From assembly GCA_016717655.1 (NCBI GenBank), contig JADKFC010000003.1, positions 186,001 through 250,000 of the forward strand: a stretch of 64,000 nucleotides of DNA, written 5' to 3'. Positions 17,420-25,901 of this stretch are shown here, one piece after another. The DNA comes from Saprospiraceae bacterium. GTDB lineage: Bacteria > Bacteroidota > Bacteroidia > Chitinophagales > Saprospiraceae. Each line of letters opens with the position of its first letter. Within the stretch, counting starts at the first letter, position 1. Under the pieces are notes generated by a model, which made no database searches, was not told where the DNA came from, and was given only the letters and a program-made list of their open reading frames with translations. The position numbers and the translations under genes are program-made.

Positions 17420-19867
17420 ATGAAGTGCAGCTTAAATGGATTAAAGAGATACATAGAACTCAGTGAAAATGCCGACCAGATCGCCCAAATGCTTACGGCC
17501 ATTGGTTTGGAAGTAGAAGGTCAGGAAACCATTCAAAATATAAAAGGGGGACTCAAAGGGGTTGTGACTGGACAAGTATTGACTTGTAGTAAACATCCTG
17601 ATGCTGATAAATTATCGGTTACTACAGTAGATATCGGAACTGACTCACCCCAACAAATAGTATGCGGCGCACCAAACGTAGCGGCCGGCCAAAAGGTACT
17701 CGTAGCTACCATCGGGGCAGTATTATACCCCGGAGGAGGAGAAGCCCTAACAATCAAGAAGGCAAAAATCAGAGGGGTTGAATCCAATGGCATGATCTGT
17801 GCCGCCGATGAACTGGGCCTGGGCAATGACCATTCAGGTATTTTGGTGCTTCCGGCTGAAACCCCTGTGGGACAGCCTGCTTCCTCCTTGTATGAAATTC
17901 ACGAAGACACGTTATACGAAATAGGCCTTACGCCTAACCGCTCTGACGCTACCTGTCATTTTGGGGTAGCAAGGGATCTTTATGCCTACATTCGTTCCAA
18001 TGTTGACCATACCCGCACCTTCAATGAGCCGGGTACCTCAGATTTTAATGTCGAAAACCACACCCTCGAAATAAAGGTAGAAGTCAAAAGACCGGACTTG
18101 TGTCCCAGGTATAGTGGACTTACCATCTCGGGCATAACCATTGGTCCGTCACCGGCCTGGTTGCAAAACCACCTCACTGTATTGGGTGTAAAGCCCATCA
18201 ATAACGTGGTGGATGCCACCAACTTTATTTTACACGATTTGGGCCAGCCCTTACATGCTTTTGATGTAACCAAGATTGGGGGAAATGCCATTGCAGTTGA
18301 TGTTTTACCCAAAGGAAGTAAATTTTTAGCCCTGGACGGCAAAGAAATAGAATTGAAGGGCGAAGAACTTATGATTTGCGACGGCAATGGCAATGGCCTG
18401 TGCATTGGTGGTGTCTATGGTGGCAAAGAATCGGGTGTAAGTGAACAAACTACAGCCATCTTTTTGGAATCTGCCCACTTTGCAGCAGGTAGTATTCGCC
18501 GTACATCCATGGGGCACAACCTAAGAACGGATGCGGCTAAAATTTTTGAAAAAGGCAGCGACCCCAACCTTACGGTATTTGCCCTTAAAAAGGCAGCAAC
18601 ACTGATCGTTGAATTGACAGGCGGTTATGTAAGTTCAGAAATAACAGATATCTATCCAAAAGAAATTAAGCCTGCTGAAATTCACGTCCGCTACAGCAAT
18701 GTGTACGATCTGTTGGGAACAGAAATTCCAAAGGATACCATCCACAACATACTTTCAGGCATGGGCATGCAGGTACTTCCTGTAGACGACCACGGCTTTA
18801 AGGCCTTGGTGCCCACTTCTAAAGCTGATGTTTTGCGGGAGGTAGATGTAATAGAAGAAATTTTGCGCATCTACGGCTTCAACAAGGTCAACATTCCTGC
18901 CCGGGTTCAGTCAACCTTGTCTTATGCGCCCCAGCCCAATAAATTTGCCATCACCAACCAAATGGCTGATTTTCTGGTTGGTAAGGGTTTTAATGAAATG
19001 ATGGGCTTATCGCTGATAGACTCTAAACTTTGTTTGGAAACACTTGGTCTGGCTGAAAACGACCTCGTACTGGTCAACAACACCTCCAACGCCGGACTGG
19101 ATGCCATGCGACCGTCGCTTTTGCTCAGTGGACTCATTTCAGTGGCACACAACCTCAATAGACAGGCAAACGGATTAAGGCTTTTTGAACTTGGTAAATC
19201 ATACCTGAAGAAAGGCGATGATTTTATGGAAAAAGAAGAGCTGGCCCTGATGATCTGTGGTCAACAGGCAGGAGGACACTGGAGTCAGACACAGGCATCA
19301 TCGGCTGGATATCATTCTTTGAAACAGACAGTTGGCGATGTACTTCGCAAGAGAGGTTTAAACAAGGTAAAATTCCGGGAATTGGAGGGTGATGGCCTTT
19401 TTGCCTATGGTCTTGAGATCATGGATGGTAAGGAAGCCATTGGCAAGATGGGAGAAATTCATCCAAAGGTGCTTAAAAAAATGGGCATTAAAATGGCGGT
19501 TTATGGAGCCAGTCTGGATGTAATGGCCCTTGTCAATGCCCAAAATGGCAAAAAACACTTTGTCACTGAGATTTCAAGGTTCCCTTCTGTCCAAAGAGAT
19601 CTGGCCATTGTCATCGATAAATCCATTAATTATCAAAAAATTCAGGATGTAGTACGGTCAAAAGACCATCAATATCTTGTTGGAATGGACTTATTTGACG
19701 TTTATGCCAACGAAGAGGTACTTGGGACAGACAAAAAATCTTACGCCTTGAGTTTTGTTTTTGAAAATAAGGATAAAACGCTCACTGACAACGATATAGA
19801 TACTTCTATGAAAAGCATCATTGAACTTTGCCAGAAACAATTGGGCGCCAATATCCGGTCTTCCTAG
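17420..19867 (+). CDS. pheT: Phenylalanyl-tRNA synthetase beta subunit
   Basis: The 815-residue subunit forms the alpha2-beta2 enzyme that charges tRNA-Phe. In order it has an N-terminal helix (LKRYIELSENADQIAQML), an EMAP/tRNA-binding-like domain (about 40-155, with CSKHPDADKLSV and NGMICAADELGLG), the B3/B4 editing domain, the B5 domain, a catalytic-like core and the C-terminal FDX-ACB anticodon-binding domain (FPSVQRDLAIV). Length is normal. pheS is not in the window. The coiled-coil/zapA/rny block follows about 100 bp downstream. Confidence 0.97.
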   Translation: MKCSLNGLKRYIELSENADQIAQMLTAIGLEVEGQETIQNIKGGLKGVVTGQVLTCSKHPDADKLSVTTVDIGTDSPQQIVCGAPNVAAGQKVLVATIGAVLYPGGGEALTIKKAKIRGVESNGMICAADELGLGNDHSGILVLPAETPVGQPASSLYEIHEDTLYEIGLTPNRSDATCHFGVARDLYAYIRSNVDHTRTFNEPGTSDFNVENHTLEIKVEVKRPDLCPRYSGLTISGITIGPSPAWLQNHLTVLGVKPINNVVDATNFILHDLGQPLHAFDVTKIGGNAIAVDVLPKGSKFLALDGKEIELKGEELMICDGNGNGLCIGGVYGGKESGVSEQTTAIFLESAHFAAGSIRRTSMGHNLRTDAAKIFEKGSDPNLTVFALKKAATLIVELTGGYVSSEITDIYPKEIKPAEIHVRYSNVYDLLGTEIPKDTIHNILSGMGMQVLPVDDHGFKALVPTSKADVLREVDVIEEILRIYGFNKVNIPARVQSTLSYAPQPNKFAITNQMADFLVGKGFNEMMGLSLIDSKLCLETLGLAENDLVLVNNTSNAGLDAMRPSLLLSGLISVAHNLNRQANGLRLFELGKSYLKKGDDFMEKEELALMICGQQAGGHWSQTQASSAGYHSLKQTVGDVLRKRGLNKVKFRELEGDGLFAYGLEIMDGKEAIGKMGEIHPKVLKKMGIKMAVYGASLDVMALVNAQNGKKHFVTEISRFPSVQRDLAIVIDKSINYQKIQDVVRSKDHQYLVGMDLFDVYANEEVLGTDKKSYALSFVFENKDKTLTDNDIDTSMKSIIELCQKQLGANIRSS

Positions 19868-19966
19868 GAGTTTTTACATTTGGTTCAAACAGTGTAGGTT
19901 ATATATATTTTTTATAAGTATTTCATTAATTGTCACCGTTTTGTAAAAATTTTCTATTTTTGAAGG

Positions 19967-20239
19967 ATGAAAATACCGTCGGAATTTTTGAACAAAATCA
20001 ATGATCAAATTATTACGCTGGTAGAGAAATATAATTTTATCAATAACGAAAATTTAGAATTAAAAAAGGAAATTGACCGTCTAACGGCAGAGTTGGAAGA
20101 AGTTAAGGAACAACAGCGGTTTTCAGTCCCATTGGATGACAAAAAAACTGAAGACACAAAACAAACAGTTGACCAATGCTTAGTCATGATTGAAGATTGT
20201 CTGACATTGGTAAGGGATATACAGCATGAGCCCAGATAA
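19967..20239 (+). CDS. Small coiled-coil protein (ZapB-like) preceding zapA
   Basis: The 90-residue acidic protein is predicted to be almost wholly helical, with heptad-like leucine/isoleucine spacing (ENLELKKEIDRLTAELEEVKEQ), as in ZapB-type division-associated coiled coils. It overlaps the zapA start by 14 bp, so the two are probably translationally coupled, which supports a cell-division role. The sequence is too simple to assign orthology. A TATTTTTG element ends only 4 nt before the ATG, too close for a normal leader. Confidence 0.65.
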   Translation: MKIPSEFLNKINDQIITLVEKYNFINNENLELKKEIDRLTAELEEVKEQQRFSVPLDDKKTEDTKQTVDQCLVMIEDCLTLVRDIQHEPR

Positions 20240-20498
20240 GCACATAACCATAACGATAGGGGGAAAATCTTACCCAATGATCATCAAATCAGAAGAAGAA
20301 GCCCTTGTCAGAAAAGTGGAAAAAGAGATTCAGCAGTCGATTCTCGATTTCCAGAAAGCTTATACCGGATTGACCCTTCAGGATTGTATGGCCATGGCCA
20401 TGATGACCCAGGGAGTTAACCTCCAAAAAAGTAAGGAGGAAAATGATGAAACCCACGAGTACCTGCAAAAATGGTCTCAATTGTTACCCGCTGTCTGA
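20226..20498 (+). CDS. zapA: Cell division protein ZapA
   Basis: The 90-residue protein has the ZapA layout: a short N-terminal beta region (HITITIGGKSYPMII), EEALVRKVEKEI, then a long C-terminal helix. ZapA bundles FtsZ filaments at the division site. It starts inside the upstream coiled-coil gene and lies 61 bp before rny, an order often seen in Bacteroidota. Confidence 0.88.
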   Translation: MSPDKHITITIGGKSYPMIIKSEEEALVRKVEKEIQQSILDFQKAYTGLTLQDCMAMAMMTQGVNLQKSKEENDETHEYLQKWSQLLPAV

Positions 20499-20559
20499 TT
20501 TTACCCTTTCCGGCCCATCCTTTTTTGTTCTGTATGGTTTAACCTAAAACAAAAGTAGT

Positions 20560-22210
20560 ATGGAGAACATCATAGCACTGCTTGGCGGTCTGGTCCTGGG
20601 AGGACTGGGTGGCTATGCTTCGGTGCGAGCCGTTTTTAGAAAACAAATCAGCGAAGCCAATTCAAACACTGACATTACACGCAAAGAAGCAGAACTGACC
20701 GCCAAACGCAAAATAGACGAAGCCGAAATTCAGGCAGAAAAAATCGTCTCAAAGGCGCAGCAAACCAACGAGAATATCAAGCAGCAAAAAATCCAGGAGG
20801 CAAAGGAAAAATTCAACCAGTTCAAAGCAGAGTTTGAGTCGTACAAGGCCGAGCAGAAAGTGGCCATGAAAGACCGCGAAATTCAGGTAGTGTCAGCTGA
20901 AAAAGACCTGAAAATCAAATTGGATGAAATTGCTTCCAAAAAACGATCAGCTGGAACAAAGAGAATCGGAGGTAAAAGCCATTAGAGAAAACCTCGATGT
21001 ACAATTGAAGGTGGTGGCAAAGAAAAAAGACGAGCTCGACCAATCGATCGAAACCAAGATCAAAGAGCTTGAAAACATTGCCAAATTAAGCCAGACAGAG
21101 GCCAAAGAGCAGTTGCTCGAAACCATTAGATCAAAAGCTCAATCCGAGGCCATGTCAATCGAAAGAGATGCGGTTGCCAACGCAAGGGCCAATGCAAGTA
21201 AGGAAGCTAAAAAAATTGTGATTCAGACCATTCAGCGAATGGCCGCAGAATACACCATTGAAAACACGGTTTCTGTTTTTAACATCGATTCTGACGACAT
21301 CAAAGGACAGATCATCGGAAGGGAAGGAAGAAACATCAGGGCCCTGGAAGCAGCTACCGGCGCAGAAATTGTGGTAGACGATACTCCGGAATCCATTGTT
21401 ATCTCCAGCTTTGACCCCATCAAAAGAGAGGTTTGTCGACTGGCTTTAAAGAGACTTGTTGCGGATGGCAGGATCCACCCGGCCAAGATCGAAGAGGTGG
21501 TGGCAAAAGTGAAAAAACAACTCGACGAACAGATTGTAGAAATCGGAGAACGTACCATCATTGATCTCGACATCCATGGACTCAATCCATACCTGGTGAA
21601 AATGGTAGGTAGAATGAGGTTTAGATCATCTTATGGTCAAAACCTACTCAAGCACTCTATTGAAACAGCTCACCTATGTGCTACCATGGCTTCAGAACTG
21701 GGCTTGAACAGCAAGCAGGTGAAAATGGCCAAAAGAGCAGGTTTGCTCCACGATATTGGAAAGGTAACAGAAGAAGAATCAGAGCTGTCACACGCTTTGT
21801 TGGGTATGCAGCTCTGTGAGAAATTCGGAGAGCATGCTGTCATCCAAAACGCAGTTGGAGCCCACCACGATGAAGTTGAAATGAACAACATTATTTCTCC
21901 TATTGTCCAGGCTTGTGATGCCATCTCAGGCGCCAGACCGGGAGCAAGGAGGGAAATCCTGGAATCTTACCTCAAACGAATTGGCGAACTGGAAGAATTG
22001 GCCATGTCTTACGATGGGGTTCAGAAAGCTTTTGCCATGCAGGCTGGAAGGGAATTGAGGGTAATTGTAGAATCTGATAAAGTTTCTGATGATTTTGCAG
22101 ACGAACTGGCTTTCATGATTTCTCAGAAAATCCAAAATGAAATGCAATATCCAGGTCAGGTAAAGGTTACCGTAATCAGGGAAAAACGAGCTACGGCATT
22201 CGCCAGATAA
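20560..22210 (+). CDS. rny: Ribonuclease Y, frameshifted
   Basis: This membrane-anchored endoribonuclease initiates mRNA decay. The first piece (20560-20985) has the N-terminal membrane helix ([16 protein letters not shown]) and a long coiled coil. The second (frame ending 22210) has the rest of the coiled coil, the KH domain ([17 protein letters not shown]) and the HD domain (HSIETAHLC, then LLHDIGKV). The join is the A6 run at 20938-20943: with five A the protein reads [20 protein letters not shown] and the total length of about 549 residues is close to family norm. The break is therefore an extra A. A terminator follows. Confidence 0.93.
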
Positions 22211-22230
22211 AGCCGTTTAACATAAAATAG

Positions 22231-22259
22231 AAAAGGGGACCCAAGTGTCCCCTTTTTTT
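22231..22259 (+). terminator. Intrinsic terminator downstream of rny
   Basis: AAAAGGGGAC and GTCCCCTTTT form a 10-bp stem around CCAAGT, followed by seven T. It lies 20 bp after the rny stop. Confidence 0.88.
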
Positions 22260-22339
22260 ATTTATACAATACACAATAATATTCGGCAATTTCAGTTTTA
22301 GACTTGTATCAAAGCAATCGTATGCATTAAAATCTTTAC

Positions 22340-22552
22340 ATGAAACAAGTTTACACAGAAGAAAGCTTTATCCGGTTCTATTACGGAGAATGCGATATTT
22401 TTGATCGCCTCGAGATAGAAAACGAACTGGAAACCAATGTCCAGGCCAACCACCACTATTCGGAATTTTATTCTGAAATATTGGACAAAATGGTGACCCT
22501 TAGTCCAAAACAATCAAGCCTGGATAAAATCATGGCACACGCAAGGTCATAG
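22340..22552 (+). CDS. Small acidic protein of unknown function
   Basis: The 70-residue soluble protein begins MKQVYTEESFIRFYYGECD and is helical, with many Glu and Asp. Short proteins of this shape are widespread in Bacteroidota and sometimes resemble the N-terminus of anti-sigma factors, but there is no zinc-binding HxxxCxxC and no membrane helix. It lies after the rny terminator and 68 bp before the GntP permease, so it may be the first gene of that operon. The length, ATG start and clean position make it likely real. Confidence 0.6.
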   Translation: MKQVYTEESFIRFYYGECDIFDRLEIENELETNVQANHHYSEFYSEILDKMVTLSPKQSSLDKIMAHARS

Positions 22553-22620
22553 ATCACCACCACTTACATGGTTGTGGAATTATCGATTTGTAGTACATTT
22601 AACCACACAAATCGTTTTTC

Positions 22621-23919
22621 ATGCCGCTGATCTACCTTTTGATTGGAATTTTATTCCTCATTTTCCTCACCCTTAAAAAGGTAAATCCTTTTGTAGCCTT
22701 AATTTTGGCTGCATTGGCAACCGGCCTAATTGGTGGCATGGATGTAGGTCAGATGACCACAGCCCTGGAAAAGGGAATAGGCCAAACCCTGGGCAGTACC
22801 CTACTCACCCTTGTTTTAGGGGGTGCCTACGGCAGCCTGCTGGAACGAACGGGCGTCATTCAAAGATTAACACAATCCACCCTTCATTTTTTTGGAAGCC
22901 ATAGAGTGCAATGGGCCATTCTGGTCATCTCCTTTTTGGTGGGCTTGCCCTTGTTTTACAATGCCGCCTTCATCTTACTATATCCATTGATAGTTGGCCT
23001 AGTGCATAAAACCGGTTTGCCGGTGAGGTACCTGGCCTTGCCCATGGTGGCAGCCTTGTCTATCACCCACGCGCTGTTGCCACCCCATCCGGCACCCACT
23101 ACGCTGGCAGCCCTCCTTGTTGCCGATCCCACCCAAACCTTGTTATGGGGCTTGATCATTGCCCTCCCTGCGGCTATTATTGGTGGGCCTGTACTTTCTG
23201 CCTTTTTTAAAAATAGTGTTACAAGACCATTGCTAGCGAGCCAACAAGTAGCGCTTTCTTTACCCAATTCAACCTTGGCTTTTACAGCCGCTTTGTTACC
23301 CATTGTACTCATGACCCTGGGAAGTTTGAATGGGTACATTTCTCAAATGGGTATCAAACAGGTTTTGCTTTTTTGTGCTACACCCTCCAATGCCCTCCTA
23401 TCATCACTTTTGTTTACGGGTATAGTATTGGGTTTGAATAAAAATCACCCTATGGAAGACCTGATGAAATGGATGTATTCAGGCATGGAAAGCGTATTTA
23501 TGATTCTACTGATCATTGCAGCTGGTGGAGCCTTTAAAGAAGTATTGGTAGGCATCGGAGTAGCCGAGACCCTAAGTGGATATGCGGCGGGATGGTCTGT
23601 ACACCCATTGCTTTACGGTTACCTGTTGGCAGCTGTCATCCGTGTGTCGATTGGCAGTGCAACGGTGGCAGCGTTGACAGCAGCGGGTCTGATAGCGCCG
23701 GCGATGGCAGAATACCCGGTAGCTCCGGAGTTGATGGTGCTGGCAATAGGAAGTGGAAGTATTTTTTGTTCCCACCTCAATGATGCAGGGTTTTGGATGT
23801 TCAAAGAATTTTTTAATCTTAGTGTCAAAGAAACTTTGATGTCCTGGACATTAATGGAAACTTGTATTTCCGTGTTGGGCATCTCAGGTGTAATGACTAT
23901 TCATTTACTAATATGTTAA
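22621..23919 (+). CDS. GntP family gluconate/organic acid:H+ symporter
   Basis: The 432-residue polytopic membrane protein has about 12 hydrophobic segments. Family signatures include the early FVALILAALATGLIGGM, LPPHPAPTTLA in the first half, and SHLNDAGFWMFKEFFNLS near the C-terminus. GntP permeases import gluconate and related sugar acids, including glycerate, with protons. The last codons overlap the next gene by 7 nt (stop at 23917-23919, next ATG at 23913), showing an operon with a glycosidase and a kinase, so a glycosylated acid is a possible substrate. Confidence 0.93.
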   Translation: MPLIYLLIGILFLIFLTLKKVNPFVALILAALATGLIGGMDVGQMTTALEKGIGQTLGSTLLTLVLGGAYGSLLERTGVIQRLTQSTLHFFGSHRVQWAILVISFLVGLPLFYNAAFILLYPLIVGLVHKTGLPVRYLALPMVAALSITHALLPPHPAPTTLAALLVADPTQTLLWGLIIALPAAIIGGPVLSAFFKNSVTRPLLASQQVALSLPNSTLAFTAALLPIVLMTLGSLNGYISQMGIKQVLLFCATPSNALLSSLLFTGIVLGLNKNHPMEDLMKWMYSGMESVFMILLIIAAGGAFKEVLVGIGVAETLSGYAAGWSVHPLLYGYLLAAVIRVSIGSATVAALTAAGLIAPAMAEYPVAPELMVLAIGSGSIFCSHLNDAGFWMFKEFFNLSVKETLMSWTLMETCISVLGISGVMTIHLLIC

Positions 23920-25100
23920 CTACAGGATTGCCGGTAGACTCGGCCATAGAAGTAATGCACAAAGCCATACGGCCCGAAGGCATACTGGCACTGGCAGAAG
24001 ACGCTGAAAATTACCAGCGGGTCTGGGCAAGAGATGCATCTATTGCGGGTATCGCGGGCCTTCTGCACGACGATGAAGTGATTATTCGTGCATTGAAAAA
24101 TAGTTTAATAACCCTGGCCAATCACCAGGCAAAGACAGGAGCCATACCATCTAATGTAATACCGGGTAGCGGAAAAAGTAGTTATGGCAACCTGGCAGGT
24201 AGGGTAGATGCCACGACCTGGTGGTTGATCGCCTCAGCTATTTATTTTCAAAAATCAAATGATCAGGACTTTTACCGGCAAGTCTATCCCAAAGCAAACA
24301 AGGCATTTGAAGTATTGAATGCCTGGGAATTCAATGAAAGACATTTAATCTATACTCCGCTCAGTGGCAATTGGGCGGATGAATATCCTTTGCATGGCTA
24401 CCTGCTCTATGACAATTGCCTTCGTTTATGGGCATTGCGGGCTTGGGCCTCTTTGACCAAGGATCCACAGCTGGTTGAAAAAAGTAAGTGGGTAACAGAC
24501 AGCATCGTCAATAACTTTTGGCCTGCTTCCGGTTCCGCAAATTTATACCACCCCAAACTGGAATACGATCTAAACCAAAAATACTGGTTAGCAGGATTTC
24601 ATCCAGGTGGTCCTTATTCTGGAATTTTTGATGCTGCCGGCAATGCCTTTGCCTGCTTATTGGGTTTGTCTACGCATCAACAGACCCAGCATATTTATGA
24701 TTACCTTCAATCGGTTTCAGTGGAACTTGGAAAAAATTTAATCCCGGCTTTTTGGCCTGTGATCAGTGAGGGAGATCCCAGGTGGTTGGATTTGGCCCAC
24801 AACTATGCCTATCAATTTAAAAATGCCCCCCACCATTTTCACAATGGAGGTGCCTGGCCTGTTATGTCAGGATGGCTGATCATGGCCCTCGGCCAGTCGG
24901 GTTTTGAGAAGGAAATAATGCCCTGGATTCAGGAAATGATTCCGTATCTGAAGGATGATCAACTGCCATTTCCTGAATACATTGATACACAATATTTTAA
25001 AGCAGGAGGTAAATCCAAGCTCTGCTTCAGTGCTGCCGGCTGCCTATTGGCGGCAGAAAACCACAATGAAACTATAAAATTCAAACTTTGCTTGTTATGA
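23913..25100 (+). CDS. Six-hairpin ((alpha/alpha)6) glycosidase, amylo-1,6-glucosidase/GH100/GH63-like
   Basis: The 395-residue protein has no signal peptide, so it is cytosolic. The pattern of helical repeats with conserved aromatic/acidic motifs (QRVWARDASIAG, GRVDATTWWLIASA, GNWADEYPLHGY, LAHNYAYQ) fits the (alpha/alpha)6-barrel superfamily that includes amylo-1,6-glucosidases, neutral invertases and glucosyl/mannosylglycerate hydrolases. I cannot pick the family from sequence alone. ATG 23913 is chosen because the open frame upstream only overlaps the permease. It overlaps the permease by 7 nt and the kinase by ATGA, so the three are coupled. Function inferred: hydrolysis of an imported glycoside. 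Confidence 0.7.
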   Translation: MLTTGLPVDSAIEVMHKAIRPEGILALAEDAENYQRVWARDASIAGIAGLLHDDEVIIRALKNSLITLANHQAKTGAIPSNVIPGSGKSSYGNLAGRVDATTWWLIASAIYFQKSNDQDFYRQVYPKANKAFEVLNAWEFNERHLIYTPLSGNWADEYPLHGYLLYDNCLRLWALRAWASLTKDPQLVEKSKWVTDSIVNNFWPASGSANLYHPKLEYDLNQKYWLAGFHPGGPYSGIFDAAGNAFACLLGLSTHQQTQHIYDYLQSVSVELGKNLIPAFWPVISEGDPRWLDLAHNYAYQFKNAPHHFHNGGAWPVMSGWLIMALGQSGFEKEIMPWIQEMIPYLKDDQLPFPEYIDTQYFKAGGKSKLCFSAAGCLLAAENHNETIKFKLCLL

Positions 25101-25726
25101 TCGGTGATAAGGTCCAACTCAATGAAAAATACTTACACCCAGCCCGGCTGATTTACGAAAAATACCAGGACATTATGAAGCCAGGCTTTACCCTATCCAT
25201 TGCGGGTGAATCAGGATCTGGTAAATCAACACTGGCTCTTGCTTTACAACATGTTTTGCATGAAAATGGACAAAAAGCCATGGTCTTGCATATGGACGAC
25301 TACTTCAAACTTCCACCCGCATCCAACCACAATAAGCGGATAGAAGACATCGCTTGGGTAGGTCCCGGAGAAGTCCACCTCGATGTATTGCAAAACCATC
25401 TGGAAGCTTTTAAAGCGGGAGCTCCGAAAATAGATAAACCCCTCGTTTTTTATGCAGAAAATGAAATCAAAAGTGAGACCCTTGAATTTACTGGTACTGA
25501 TGTATTATTGATCGAAGGCACTTATACGGCTACTTTACAAGTAGATCTTAGTATTTTTATCAACCGCACCTACCTCGATACCTTTGCAGACAGGGTGAAA
25601 AGGGCCAGAGATCCCATTACCCCATTTGTAGAACAGGTATTAGAAATTGAACACGAAATAATTGCCCGGCAAGGGGAAATGGCAAATGTAATTATTGATA
25701 AAAATTTCGAAATAAAGTTTTGTTAA
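25097..25726 (+). CDS. P-loop kinase of the uridine kinase/phosphoribulokinase-like family
   Basis: The 209-residue protein has a Walker A motif GESGSGKST at residues 37-45, a VLHMDDYF motif typical of uridine and pantothenate kinases, and ELIEGTY-type strand LLIEGTYTA. Members phosphorylate hydroxyl groups of nucleosides, ribulose-5-phosphate, pantothenate or glycerate. This one lacks the standard Udk N-terminus, having instead a 30-residue lead-in helix. ATG 25097 overlaps the upstream stop (ATGA). The operon context suggests it phosphorylates a product released by the glycosidase rather than uridine; that is inference. Confidence 0.7.
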   Translation: MIGDKVQLNEKYLHPARLIYEKYQDIMKPGFTLSIAGESGSGKSTLALALQHVLHENGQKAMVLHMDDYFKLPPASNHNKRIEDIAWVGPGEVHLDVLQNHLEAFKAGAPKIDKPLVFYAENEIKSETLEFTGTDVLLIEGTYTATLQVDLSIFINRTYLDTFADRVKRARDPITPFVEQVLEIEHEIIARQGEMANVIIDKNFEIKFC

Positions 25727-25901
25727 TTTAAGAGTATTAGCCCATTATTGAAATAATATTTCATATTTAAGTTAATTTTAGATTTATATTTTGATTTTAA
25801 TTAAAATATAGGAAGTTTGGACTAAAAATCATTATCTTTACAACTTCATTAGGCAAGCGGCTCCTGTTTGCATTTTCTCTATTAATTAAATCTTATTCCG
25901 T

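Noticed and set aside
20938..20943. Programmed -1 ribosomal frameshift in rny
   Set aside because: The required shift is +1 (or -2), and the A-run is not in the frame of a -1 slippery heptamer.
22553..22620. Riboswitch or small RNA before the GntP gene
   Set aside because: The gap is only 68 bp and shows no stable structure.
23862..23912. Upstream extension of the glycosidase start
   Set aside because: It lies inside the permease gene and the extra residues do not resemble a signal peptide or the family.
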